A DNA stretch of 64,000 nucleotides from an uncultured Bacteroidales bacterium (GTDB taxonomy: Bacteria; Bacteroidota; Bacteroidia; Bacteroidales; Lentimicrobiaceae). The translations under genes were made by a program, and so were the position numbers. The stretch lies in the NCBI GenBank assembly GCA_937894795.1, contig CALCQV010000136.1, positions 1 to 64,000 of the forward strand, in the 5' to 3' direction. The notes beneath the pieces were generated by a model. It was given only the letters and a program-made list of their open reading frames with translations. It did not search any database and was not told the DNA's origin. Positions within the stretch are counted from its first letter, which is position 1. Every line of letters starts with the position of its first letter. This document shows, piece after piece, positions 43,968-53,194 of the stretch.

Positions 43968-44714
43968 GTGTTTAACACAAATTTGAAACCCCTCAGGTTT
44001 TATCTTTCGACAGAAAAAGAACTATTTAATTCTATAAAAAATATTTTCGGGTTTTATCCCGAAAATATTTTTTTGTACAAGCTGGCCTTTACTCATAAGT
44101 CGCAGGCTGAAACCATAAATGGTATTAAAGTCAGCAATGAACGACTGGAGTTCCTGGGTGATACGGTTATAAGTACAGTTGTTGCAGATTATTTATTCAG
44201 ATTATTTCCTCTGAAGGATGAGGGATTTCTTACAGAGATGCGATCACGCATTGTAAGCAGGGCGCAACTGAATAAATTATCACTCAAACTGGGGATTGAT
44301 AAGTTGATTATTCACACTACCGGCACCAACTCGGTTTATAGATCAATTAAGGGAGATGCTTTTGAGGCTATTATTGGTGCTATGTACCTTGATAAAGGGT
44401 ATGAGTTCACCCGTAGTGTTTTGATAAATAGAATAATCAAAACGCATTTTGATCTTATGGAACTGGCCAACACGGACCTGAATTATAAGAGTAAACTAAT
44501 AGCCTGGACACAGAAAGAAAAGAAGACCATTGAGTTTGTTGTTGCAGATGAAATAGGCTCAGGCTATAACAAGCAGTATATTGTTGAAGTTAAAATTGAT
44601 AATGAATCATTAGGCCGCGGCCAGGATTACTCCATAAAAGGTGCTGAGCAAAACGCTGCAATGAAAGTTGTTGAAAAGCTTGGTATAAATGGCAACGGAA
44701 CTAATGGCCATTAA
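43968..44714 (+). CDS. rnc: Ribonuclease III
   Basis: This 248-residue enzyme cleaves double-stranded RNA in rRNA and mRNA processing. The catalytic domain carries the signature NERLEFLGDTVIS and the GDAFEAIIGAMYLDKG segment with the second acidic cluster. The C-terminal dsRNA-binding domain spans about residues 168-238 (DLNYKSKLIAWTQKE, then GAEQNAAMKVVEKL). Translation starts at a GTG two bases after the fabF stop, so the genes are translationally coupled. A perfect 16-bp stem-loop lies inside codons 24-36 (44036-44073) and may link expression to the enzyme's own activity. Confidence 0.95.
   Translation: MFNTNLKPLRFYLSTEKELFNSIKNIFGFYPENIFLYKLAFTHKSQAETINGIKVSNERLEFLGDTVISTVVADYLFRLFPLKDEGFLTEMRSRIVSRAQLNKLSLKLGIDKLIIHTTGTNSVYRSIKGDAFEAIIGAMYLDKGYEFTRSVLINRIIKTHFDLMELANTDLNYKSKLIAWTQKEKKTIEFVVADEIGSGYNKQYIVEVKIDNESLGRGQDYSIKGAEQNAAMKVVEKLGINGNGTNGH
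44036..44073 (+). promoter_or_regulatory. Perfect stem-loop inside the 5' coding part of rnc
   Basis: A 16-bp perfect stem (AAAAAATATTTTCGGG with its complement) has the loop TTTTAT and ends in a T run. It resembles an intrinsic terminator for acpP-fabF read-through or an RNase III cleavage site. It lies in coding sequence for a segment that is conserved at protein level in Bacteroidota RNase III, so part of it is constrained by the protein. Confidence 0.7.
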
Positions 44715-44853
44715 TATTATTAATTCCAGCTTATTTTAGTTATCCCATCCAACTCGTCGATGCAATCAACTCAATGCAAGACAATTGATAATGTGTTGAA
44801 AATTAATTTATAACTTTAATACCGAAGTCTTTACTTTCATGGTTTGGCTGATT

Positions 44854-44861
44854 TACCTTTG
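44854..44861 (+). promoter_or_regulatory. -7 promoter box (TACCTTTG) before the IPExxxVDY-like gene
   Basis: TACCTTTG matches TAnnTTTG and overlaps a possible GTG start at 44861, so the coding start must be the ATG at 44879. Confidence 0.6.
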
Positions 44862-44878
44862 TGAAAGAGTTACTCATT

Positions 44879-45355
44879 ATGGCTGTCAAGAAGCTTAAAC
44901 TATCACCGGATGGTTTTCCAGATTTAGGATTAATAGGAATACACACTGATCTTAGTGATCATAGGCTGGCATATTTTATTAATAAGGAAACGAAATTACA
45001 GCTTGAACGACTGGACGACTTACCTGTTTTCAATGAGAGATCAAAAGTGATTAGAGATTATTGTCTGTATCACTGGGCTGATGTTGATCGAAGAATTGAT
45101 TATTATCTGATAAAGAATAGCCATCAGGAAGGTAAAATGATTGAGCAGTATGCCCAGGCAAATTACTTCTTGTTCATAAAGGGTGTATTAAATGGCGAGG
45201 TGACAAAACCACTCCAGGGAATTCTTCGCAAAATAATTTCTATTACGTTTGTTTTTGTTCCTGATATCAATAAAATTAAAGAGCTTGATGGTATCCTGCA
45301 GGATCTGGAAATTCATGTCATCAGCCAGAGTACCAGATTAAAACAGGTGAAGTAG
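44879..45355 (+). CDS. IPExxxVDY-like family protein of unknown function
   Basis: This 158-residue protein begins at the ATG at 44879, because the -7 box at 44854-44861 overlaps the upstream GTG. The central part (DYYLIKN, then MIEQYAQANYFLFIKG) resembles the Bacteroidota IPExxxVDY family, although the name motif is degenerate here (IEQYAQANY). Such proteins often sit near rnc, acpP and pyruvate kinase genes, which fits this place 165 bases after rnc. No enzymatic motif, signal peptide or membrane segment is visible, so the protein is cytoplasmic and uncharacterised. The family call is moderate. Confidence 0.65.
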   Translation: MAVKKLKLSPDGFPDLGLIGIHTDLSDHRLAYFINKETKLQLERLDDLPVFNERSKVIRDYCLYHWADVDRRIDYYLIKNSHQEGKMIEQYAQANYFLFIKGVLNGEVTKPLQGILRKIISITFVFVPDINKIKELDGILQDLEIHVISQSTRLKQVK

Positions 45356-45380
45356 AATTATTTATTGTAAGAGATAAATA

Positions 45381-45409
45381 CAAAAGGGGCATATTACTGC
45401 CCCTTTTGC
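45381..45409. terminator. Bidirectional terminator between converging genes
   Basis: A perfect 10-bp stem (CAAAAGGGGC with its complement) encloses a 9-nt loop. It separates the IPExxxVDY-like gene from the carboxypeptidase gene. Confidence 0.8.
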
Positions 45410-45426
45410 ATTAGTTTAATCTTGTT

Positions 45427-47796
45427 CTATTTTATAGTAATCTTACGTGATATTGCAGGCTGGTTTTCTGTTTTAAGTGTACAGAAGTATAAGCCGGGAG
45501 TAAATATATCAAGATCTATTTGCACTTCGTTCTGGTTTATACCTAGCGGAATTTGTTTTAATAGCCTTCCCTGCATATCAGTAATTACCATTAAAGCAGG
45601 AGTACTCTGATCTTTTAACGAATATCTGAACCTAACCACATCGTCTGCAGGATTAGGGAAACCTTCAGATAGGTAATTCCCTGAAATAATCTTTCCGGCA
45701 TCATTTGCATTTACTGTTCTGTCAATCATTGCAATACTGACATCATCAAAATAGTAGCCATCAAATGTCAGCCCATTGTCACTGAGTAATGTAAACTTCA
45801 GCAGAATATTCTCGTCAGTATACTGACTGATATTTATCTCTTCACGTACCCACAATGAGCGGTCATCGTATACAGGCTGACCGTAAGCCTGGTTTGCAGT
45901 ACCAATTTTAGTATAACGCCCTTGCAGAGGGATCCATGTGCTTCCATTATTGTTTGATATAGAGACTTGTACATAATCGAAGCCGGGCTCCAGGTTCCAA
46001 CGGGCATAAAAGTTCAGTACTGCAACAGAAGCATTGGTTAAAGAAACCGTTTCAGCGAGCTGGGTGCTTTTATTTGCATTGTTTCCATAGTTGCCTGTTG
46101 GTGAATCAGCCATACTGCTGGGATCTGACCATGGGAACATATACGACAGGCCCCACTGGCCATTCCATTTGTCGGCATTTGAAAGGCTGTCGGCAAAAAG
46201 GACCACGGGAGTTCCGAAGTACTTTTCAACAGTGTCGCGATACGTAATAAAGCCATCATTTAAAACAGTGACATACCTAATGGTATCACCACTCTTAACT
46301 GTGTTTTTCAATACAAATGGAATAGAATCGGTTACTTTTGCCAACACTGCCAGATTGGAAATCAATACCGTATCACCAACGGATTCAAAGTCATCACTCA
46401 GTGGTTCAATTGAAACCTTGTAATTGGCAGGAGTCTGGCCAAATCGTGTAACATCAAAAATTGCGTAATGAACCTTATCAGGAATTATCATAGGAGTTTG
46501 ATCCATTAACTGCCCGTAGGTTCCAGAGTATCGGGCAGCGAGTATACTCTGAATCATATTTTCCTGGCACAGTGGTATTATTCTCGATGTAGAAGGCCAA
46601 AAACCATCACCACTGCTACCACATTCCGGAGTATAGGCAAGTATTTTCTCTTTGGTTGTTTGTTCACCATACATCCAGTCATCACTACCTCCATTAGTAG
46701 GATAAATCGTTGTACTGCCCGGACCGTAGGTATAATGGTTGTCAACAGTCATTTTTTTTGCATAGGCAGCAAACACAGTTTCGTCGGGTGATGTTTCAGG
46801 TGTATAGCCCCATGCATAAAGCAGGAGGTTACTGTATGAATGATAGTTGAGTGCGATTTTGAAATTATGGGTTTCACAAAACTCTTTCATCATTTGTGTT
46901 TCTCTTTCTGAGAAAGCAGCAGTCCCCCTGTATGTCTCATCCCAGGTATAAGGTGAAGAGCCCTCATCATCATACCCCCAGAAGAAACCATAATTCCTGT
47001 TTACATCTATACCAAAAGAACCATCGCCATTTGGGAATCTGTTCTTTCTCCACATGCCGCCACCTGAAGGATTGGTTTGAATGTTTCTTGCATATCCATC
47101 AACATTGAAAATGGGAATAAAAAACATTTCTGTGTTATCAACAAGGTCCCTGACTTCCTGATTTGTGGCATAATTTTCAAGCAGGTAGTACATAAAATAG
47201 AGCTGATGTTGCATGCCGATACCTTCACGAGCATGATGCATACCGGTGTAAAGTACTTGCGGTTCCCCTTCTGACTGATTCGGATTATCAGATATTTTAA
47301 CATAATAGATTGACCTGTTCTCATGTGTTTCGAGGTCAGAGATAGGCTCTTTTGCTGTAATGAGTTCTGGGTACATGGTTGCCATATAATCGAGATGTGC
47401 ATAACACTCATCAATAGTACAAAAGCCACCACAGGAGCCTAATTCAAAGTCAACCGGCACAGGATAATCGGTTGGCGCCAATCGTGCTTTTGCCATTACT
47501 TCCTCAATATCAGTGTTGGCGTTTCTATTCACATACCAAGCTGACACATCATCAACAAGAACCTCATAGGTAAATCCCAGGTTGTTAAGCTTACTTATTT
47601 CTCTCTGAGTGAGTTCTGCAACAAAGCTATGTTGCTTGAAATCGTAATAACCTGCATCAGGTGGAATGCCCTGTCGAGCTATTATTCTTAGTTCGGATGG
47701 CTCTACATTAATCATCACCCTGCTGTACTTCTCTACCTGCGCCTGTACAAACAAGGTTAGATTGATGACTAAAATGAGTAAAAATACTCTCTTCAT
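45427..47796 (-). CDS. T9SS-secreted zinc carboxypeptidase (M14)
   Basis: This 789-residue protein has a signal peptide and a pro-region, then an M14 catalytic domain at about residues 120-430. The zinc motif HxxE is His188-Ala-Arg-Glu191 in MHHAREGIG. The third ligand lies later, probably in NYHSYSN, with a YTPECG segment carrying the catalytic-type Glu. Beta-sandwich domains follow, including a CUB/MAM-like one with FDGYYFDDVSIAM near residue 685. The end is a T9SS sorting domain (EGFPNPADDVVRF start). It should trim C-terminal residues from peptides outside the cell, complementing the papain-like protease of the same window. Transcription probably starts at the -7 box at 47830-47837. Confidence 0.92.
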   Translation of the reverse strand: MKRVFLLILVINLTLFVQAQVEKYSRVMINVEPSELRIIARQGIPPDAGYYDFKQHSFVAELTQREISKLNNLGFTYEVLVDDVSAWYVNRNANTDIEEVMAKARLAPTDYPVPVDFELGSCGGFCTIDECYAHLDYMATMYPELITAKEPISDLETHENRSIYYVKISDNPNQSEGEPQVLYTGMHHAREGIGMQHQLYFMYYLLENYATNQEVRDLVDNTEMFFIPIFNVDGYARNIQTNPSGGGMWRKNRFPNGDGSFGIDVNRNYGFFWGYDDEGSSPYTWDETYRGTAAFSERETQMMKEFCETHNFKIALNYHSYSNLLLYAWGYTPETSPDETVFAAYAKKMTVDNHYTYGPGSTTIYPTNGGSDDWMYGEQTTKEKILAYTPECGSSGDGFWPSTSRIIPLCQENMIQSILAARYSGTYGQLMDQTPMIIPDKVHYAIFDVTRFGQTPANYKVSIEPLSDDFESVGDTVLISNLAVLAKVTDSIPFVLKNTVKSGDTIRYVTVLNDGFITYRDTVEKYFGTPVVLFADSLSNADKWNGQWGLSYMFPWSDPSSMADSPTGNYGNNANKSTQLAETVSLTNASVAVLNFYARWNLEPGFDYVQVSISNNNGSTWIPLQGRYTKIGTANQAYGQPVYDDRSLWVREEINISQYTDENILLKFTLLSDNGLTFDGYYFDDVSIAMIDRTVNANDAGKIISGNYLSEGFPNPADDVVRFRYSLKDQSTPALMVITDMQGRLLKQIPLGINQNEVQIDLDIFTPGLYFCTLKTENQPAISRKITIK

Positions 47797-47829
47797 AAGT
47801 GCTGGTTTTTAGAGTTGTGGTATCTAACA

Positions 47830-47837
47830 CAAACATA
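47830..47837 (-). promoter_or_regulatory. -7 promoter box (TATGTTTG) for the carboxypeptidase gene
   Basis: The minus strand reads TATGTTTG, matching TAnnTTTG, 34 bases before the ATG. Confidence 0.5.
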
Positions 47838-47981
47838 ATTTATTTTAACTTATATTTTATGTACCGGCTGTTTTTTTTGTTATTAAGGTTTATAAATGTT
47901 TGTGTTGCAGAATTGTGAACTAAATTACCTTATGGATTGTTTTCCGGACAATCAATAAATATCTAAATAAAAATACTACTT

Positions 47982-50900
47982 ATGCATGAAACCGAACCTT
48001 ATAGACCGGTAAATCACATCAGGATAGTAACTGCCGCATCCCTGTTTGACGGTCATGATGCTGCTATCAATGTAATGCGAAGAATTTTCCAGTCATCAGG
48101 TGCTGAGGTAATTCATCTAGGACACGATCGTTCAGTTAATGAAATAGTAAACACTGCTATTCAGGAAGATGTTCAGGCTGTTGCAATTACATCATATCAG
48201 GGAGGGCATATAGAGTATTTCAAGTATATGTACGATCTTCTTCAAGAAGCAGGATGTGGCCATATTAAAATATTTGGAGGAGGGGGAGGTGTTATTCTTC
48301 CTGATGAAATTGATGAACTTCATGCCTATGGCATTGAACGAATCTATTCACCTGACGATGGAAGGCATATGGGATTACAGGGTATGATAAATGATGTTCT
48401 GCAAAAGTGTGACTTCCCGGCAGGTAATTTAAGTAAGGTAAAGCCGAAAAATATTGTTAACAATGATTATAGTGCGCTGGCTGCTTTAATCACTGCAATT
48501 GAAAACATTGATCCGGCAAGTGAGGGCATTATAAAGGAATTAGGCAAAACCTGTGAGGAAATAAATACACCTGTTTTAGGATTAACAGGTACCGGTGGTG
48601 CTGGAAAATCGTCTATGATTGATGAACTCATCAGACGATTTAAAGCCTATAATCCTGATATGAAAATTGCTGTTATTTCAGTGGATCCAACCAAGCGTAA
48701 AACCGGAGGTGCCTTACTTGGCGACCGCATACGCATGAATGTGATCAACCAACCCGGTATTTATATGCGAAGCATGGCTACACGTCAGGCTAATCTTGCG
48801 CTTTCCAGGTATATCAAGGATACCGTTTGTGTTGTTAAAAAGGCAGGTTTCGACTTGATAATACTTGAAAGTAGTGGTATTGGACAGAGTGATACTGAGA
48901 TCATTGATTATAGTGACCTCTCCATGTACATCATGACGCCTGAGTTCGGTTCAGCGACACAGTTGGAGAAAATTGGAATGCTTGACTATGCTGATATTAT
49001 TGCTATTAACAAGTTTGATAAAAGGGGTGCGCTAGACGCATTACGTGATGTAAAGAAGCAGTTTGTCAGAAACCATAAGTTGTGGGACGCTGTGATTGAT
49101 GATCTTCCTGTTTTCGGGACAATGGCTTCACAATTTAATGATGCCGGTGTAAATGAATTATTCTCGCATCTGGTAGAAAAAATAAACCACAGGTTTGGAA
49201 CTTCATATAATGGAATTCCTGTAGGGCTTATAGGGCTTGAACGCCAGTATATAATACCTCCGCAACGAACCAGGTATTTGGCTGAAATTGCAGAGACTGT
49301 CAGGAACTACAATAACCAGAGTGAACAATTGGCTATGACTTCCCAGGCATTGCAGTCGTATATCCAAACCGCGGAGAAGATAAACGAAGCCGGTGAACAA
49401 GTACCCACTTATCTTACTCAACTGATAGAGGAAACTAAGACTGAATTAGGATCGGAGAATTTTAAAAAACTTGAAAACTGGCCCACTCTTGTAAAGCGAT
49501 ACAAGGATCCAGATTATTTATTCAGGGTCAGGAATAAGGAGATTCGCATAAAGACTCACACCCAATCACTTTCACATACAAGCATATCAAAAGTAAGTTT
49601 ACCTGCTTATAAAGGGTGGGGTGATATATTGAAGTGGATATACAAAGAAAATGTTCCCGGAGAGTTTCCATATGCAGCGGGTGTTTATCCATTCAAACGC
49701 GAGAATGAAGATCCAACACGTATGTTTGCCGGTGAAGGGGGGCCTGAAAGAACTAATAAACGGTTTCATTACCTGTCTAAGGGTATGCCTGCACGACGAT
49801 TATCTACCGCATTTGATTCAGTAACATTATATGGGGCTGATCCTGATATCCGTCCCGATATCTATGGCAAGATAGGAAATGCCGGAGTATCTGTGTGTTG
49901 TTTAGATGATGCTAAAAAACTCTATTCAGGCTTTAATCTTGTTGATCCGGCAACCTCTGTTTCCATGACTATTAATGGACCGGCTCCGGCCATGGTAGGT
50001 TATTTCATGAATGTTGCTATAGATCAGCAATGTGAATTATACATTAAGGCTAACTCACTTGACGACATAACGAAGAAGAAAATAGCGGAAATATATAAAG
50101 AAAGAGGTACTGCCAAACCATCTTATCAGGGAAAACTGCCTGACGGGAATGATGGGCTGGGATTAATGTTGCTTGGTGTTACCGGTGACCAAATACTTGA
50201 TAAGGATGTATATGAGAACATCAAAGCCGATACCATCTCAAAGGTAAGAGGAACGGTACAAGCTGATATTCTAAAGGAAGATCAGGCGCAGAATACTTGT
50301 ATTTTTTCAACCGACTTTTCTCTAAGAGTTATGGGTGATATGCAGGAGTATTTTATCAAAAATAAGATCCGCAATTTCTACTCTGTCTCTATTTCTGGCT
50401 ATCATATAGCTGAAGCAGGAGCAAATCCCATATCACAATTGGCATTCACCCTTGCGAACGGATTTACATACGTTGAATACTATCTGAGCAGAGGACTTCA
50501 AATAGATGATTTTGCGCCTAATTTCTCATTCTTCTTCTCAAACGGTATTGATCCTGAATATGCTGTAATGGGCAGAGTGGCAAGGTTAATCTGGGCCAAG
50601 GCAATGAAGTATAAATATAAAGCCAATCCAAGATCACAGATCCTTAAGTACCATATCCAAACATCAGGCAGATCATTGCATGCACAGGAGATTGCCTTCA
50701 ACGATATTCGTACCACCCTTCAAGCACTGTATGCCATTTACGACAACTGCAACTCACTGCATACCAATGCTTACGATGAAGCAATAACTACCCCAACAGA
50801 AGAATCTGTAAGGCGGGCCATGGCGATTCAGCTTATTATTAACCATGAGTTGGGATTGGCCAAAAACCAGAATCCTCTGCAGGGATCATTTATCATTGAA

Positions 50901-51347
50901 GAACTAACTGATCTTGTTGAAGAGGCTGTGTTGCTTGAATTTGAAAGAATATCTGAGCGCGGCGGTGTACTTGGGGCTATGGAAACTATGTATCAGCGAA
51001 GCAAGATTCAGGAAGAATCTCTCTATTACGAAGGCCTAAAACATGATGGCAAATTACCTATAATGGGGGTCAATACTTTCTTGTCTTCAGAGGGTTCTCC
51101 TACGATTATCCCACAACAGGTCATCCGCTCAACTAAGGAGGAGAAGGATCACCAGGTTGAGGTAGTTAAGAATATGAATAAAACATGGGCAAAAGAAGCT
51201 GAATCTGCACTAGATGAACTGGCGATTGCGGCATCATGTGGAGAAAATGTTTTCGAATCACTAATGGAAGCTTCCAAATATTGCACTTTGGGAAGTATTA
51301 CCAATAAACTATTCAGTGTTGGCGGTCAATATCGCAGGAATATGTAA
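47982..51347 (+). CDS. icmF: IcmF-type fused acyl-CoA mutase (isobutyryl-CoA mutase with built-in GTPase)
   Basis: This 1121-residue protein has the B12-binding domain first (residues 8-140, DGHDAAI motif with the cobalt-ligand His, GGGGG loop). A MeaB-like P-loop GTPase follows (GTGGAGKSS near residue 207), then the substrate-binding and TIM-barrel mutase part (residues 540-1100). This order is the IcmF architecture. At the position where methylmalonyl-CoA mutase has Arg207, the segment [11 protein letters not shown] has Gln770. The YPFKR segment provides Phe571 near the place of MCM Tyr89. Both point to butyryl/isobutyryl-CoA or a similar acyl-CoA rather than methylmalonyl-CoA. It uses adenosylcobalamin, and the GTPase edits the cofactor. 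The canonical mutase for the propionate operon must lie elsewhere. Confidence 0.9.
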   Translation: MHETEPYRPVNHIRIVTAASLFDGHDAAINVMRRIFQSSGAEVIHLGHDRSVNEIVNTAIQEDVQAVAITSYQGGHIEYFKYMYDLLQEAGCGHIKIFGGGGGVILPDEIDELHAYGIERIYSPDDGRHMGLQGMINDVLQKCDFPAGNLSKVKPKNIVNNDYSALAALITAIENIDPASEGIIKELGKTCEEINTPVLGLTGTGGAGKSSMIDELIRRFKAYNPDMKIAVISVDPTKRKTGGALLGDRIRMNVINQPGIYMRSMATRQANLALSRYIKDTVCVVKKAGFDLIILESSGIGQSDTEIIDYSDLSMYIMTPEFGSATQLEKIGMLDYADIIAINKFDKRGALDALRDVKKQFVRNHKLWDAVIDDLPVFGTMASQFNDAGVNELFSHLVEKINHRFGTSYNGIPVGLIGLERQYIIPPQRTRYLAEIAETVRNYNNQSEQLAMTSQALQSYIQTAEKINEAGEQVPTYLTQLIEETKTELGSENFKKLENWPTLVKRYKDPDYLFRVRNKEIRIKTHTQSLSHTSISKVSLPAYKGWGDILKWIYKENVPGEFPYAAGVYPFKRENEDPTRMFAGEGGPERTNKRFHYLSKGMPARRLSTAFDSVTLYGADPDIRPDIYGKIGNAGVSVCCLDDAKKLYSGFNLVDPATSVSMTINGPAPAMVGYFMNVAIDQQCELYIKANSLDDITKKKIAEIYKERGTAKPSYQGKLPDGNDGLGLMLLGVTGDQILDKDVYENIKADTISKVRGTVQADILKEDQAQNTCIFSTDFSLRVMGDMQEYFIKNKIRNFYSVSISGYHIAEAGANPISQLAFTLANGFTYVEYYLSRGLQIDDFAPNFSFFFSNGIDPEYAVMGRVARLIWAKAMKYKYKANPRSQILKYHIQTSGRSLHAQEIAFNDIRTTLQALYAIYDNCNSLHTNAYDEAITTPTEESVRRAMAIQLIINHELGLAKNQNPLQGSFIIEELTDLVEEAVLLEFERISERGGVLGAMETMYQRSKIQEESLYYEGLKHDGKLPIMGVNTFLSSEGSPTIIPQQVIRSTKEEKDHQVEVVKNMNKTWAKEAESALDELAIAASCGENVFESLMEASKYCTLGSITNKLFSVGGQYRRNM

Positions 51348-51702
51348 GCCGGTAGTTATTGGTTATAATTGTCAATTGCATAAGGATGTGATCGGTTCTA
51401 TTCCGACACAAGTCATTTAAAAAATGTAATTTAAAACCATTGGCCAGCCCATACGGGAAGTCTTTTTATAAAATAAACCTTTCACGGTTACCGGTAATAA
51501 GTGACATTTCAAGACCATTGGTACCACCGGGCACTAAAACTGTCATATCGACTACATTTCGATAATTGAAAAGCTATAACTTTACATCTTAATTTGCGCC
51601 ATCGACCATTGGTTTTTGAAGCAGCATTTTAATCAAGGGATGAATTTACTATAAATAGTGAACTCAAAATCTTATTAGCAAACCACATAAAAATATATTT
51701 CA
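51348..51702. other. Intergenic region before the M28-like gene
   Basis: This 355-base stretch shows no gene. CCATTGG occurs three times (near 51448, 51520 and 51608) without fixed spacing. The promoter of the next gene is not clear. A TTAATTTG-like string near 51590 is the best candidate. Confidence 0.4.
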
Positions 51703-52923
51703 ATGAATAGTGAGAAGCTTTTATCATTAGCTCAAAAGCACATGGATGTTTTATGTAATGTTATATCCGACCGTAGTGTTGGAAGTATGGGCAATCGTAA
51801 AGCCACGCAATACTTTAAGAATGAGCTTTCAAGATATCACTGGAATACTGAAGAAACATTATTGGAGGTAATGGATTGGAAAACTGATGGCGCAACACTT
51901 CGAAGCGCGAATAATAGTTATGAAGTATTCTCAAGTCCTTATTCTATTGGGTGCTCTGCTCAAGGTTATCTTGTTTCAGTGCAAACCTTCAATGAACTTG
52001 AAACCAAAGATATATCAGGTAAGATTGTATTTCTTCATGGAGATATAACCAAGGAGCAAATCATGCCTAAAAACTTTGTTTTTTACAATCCTGAGGAACA
52101 TCAACAGTTAATATCCATACTGGAAAAGAGCAATCCAAAAGCAATCATTTGTGCTACAGGTCATAATGGGGCCTTGGCAGGAGGAGTATATCCATTCCCG
52201 ATGTTTGAAGATGGTGATTTTAATATTCCATCAGTTTTTATGAAAGATGTCGAAGGAGAAAAGCTATTTTTAGAGCAGGAAAAGTTGGTGATTCTTGAAT
52301 CAAAAGCTGAGCGAATTCCTGATACGGCTTTTAATATTGTTGGTCGTAAGGGAAAGAATGTTGGGAGAAGAATCGTCATAACAGCCCATATAGATGCAAA
52401 AAAGGGCACTCCCGGTGCGATTGATAACGCCACCGGTGTAACAGTATTATTGCTTCTGGCTGAATTATTGAAAGATTATAATGGTAAATATCCTATTGAA
52501 CTAGTTGCTTTCAATGGCGAAGATTACTATGCGGTTCCCGGACAAATGAAATATATAGAGCAAAATGGAAATGATTTCTCCGATGTATTCCTGAATATTA
52601 ATATTGATGGTGCAGGGTACAAAGAAGGATTGTCATCTTTTTCATTATTTGATATGCCCGATGAAATTAGGAATATAGTGCTGGAGGCCATAAATATTAA
52701 TCCTAATATAGTAGAAGGCCTTCCATGGTATCAGGGCGACCATGGTATCTTTCTGCAGTATGGATGTCATTCAATTGCTGTCAGCTCCAACTGGTTCATT
52801 GAAAATATGGAAACACAGGAAATCACTCATACCCCAAAAGATAATCTGGAAATAGTTAATTACAGCAGGATTCCTGAAATTGCTGTAACTATTAAGGGAA
52901 TTCTTGACAAGCTGTCGAGCTAA
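51703..52923 (+). CDS. M28-family-like metallopeptidase, cytoplasmic
   Basis: This 406-residue protein has a PA-like insert early on and a zinc peptidase core. AHIDAKKGTPGAIDNATG contains the first His-Asp and the bridging Asp of M28. AFNGEDYYAVPG gives the Glu (general base) next to the next ligand. A late GDHGIFLQYGCHSIAV supplies another His. There is no signal peptide, which is unusual for aminopeptidases of this family and suggests an intracellular role. The Asp in the third ligand position (NINIDGAG) is also present. It is transcribed alone. Confidence 0.8.
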   Translation: MNSEKLLSLAQKHMDVLCNVISDRSVGSMGNRKATQYFKNELSRYHWNTEETLLEVMDWKTDGATLRSANNSYEVFSSPYSIGCSAQGYLVSVQTFNELETKDISGKIVFLHGDITKEQIMPKNFVFYNPEEHQQLISILEKSNPKAIICATGHNGALAGGVYPFPMFEDGDFNIPSVFMKDVEGEKLFLEQEKLVILESKAERIPDTAFNIVGRKGKNVGRRIVITAHIDAKKGTPGAIDNATGVTVLLLLAELLKDYNGKYPIELVAFNGEDYYAVPGQMKYIEQNGNDFSDVFLNINIDGAGYKEGLSSFSLFDMPDEIRNIVLEAININPNIVEGLPWYQGDHGIFLQYGCHSIAVSSNWFIENMETQEITHTPKDNLEIVNYSRIPEIAVTIKGILDKLSS

Positions 52924-53194
52924 GGCACTTTTGTAATATTTACAATTATTGTTTGACGGTTTAATTTAACGGCTAAAGAGTTGCTTTTAGCAATAGCAAT
53001 TAGATGAATATTGCATATTCACAGATTTCTGAGTTGTGTATCTCATTTGCGAAAAGTTTGTATAACTGTGAAATCTTTCAGGTGTATTTCTAAATAATCT
53101 ATTCTATTGAAAATAAAATACATACTGAAGTGATACAGGATGCTATTCATTGATTTGCGAACTCGCACAATTCAATCATAAACAACCAAGAATT

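Noticed and set aside
47007..47432. Minus-strand frame of 141 codons within the carboxypeptidase gene
   Set aside because: It is the same strand in another frame, inside the conserved M14 catalytic domain, with low-complexity Met/Cys-rich sequence.
47982..51347. Methylmalonyl-CoA mutase working with the mce-mmd operon
   Set aside because: The N-terminal B12 domain, the internal GTPase and Gln770 in place of Arg mark it as IcmF. The link to the operon at 614-5165 would be misleading.
51348..51702. Repeat family based on three CCATTGG copies
   Set aside because: The spacing is irregular (about 72 and 88 bases) and flanks do not match, so chance is the simplest explanation.
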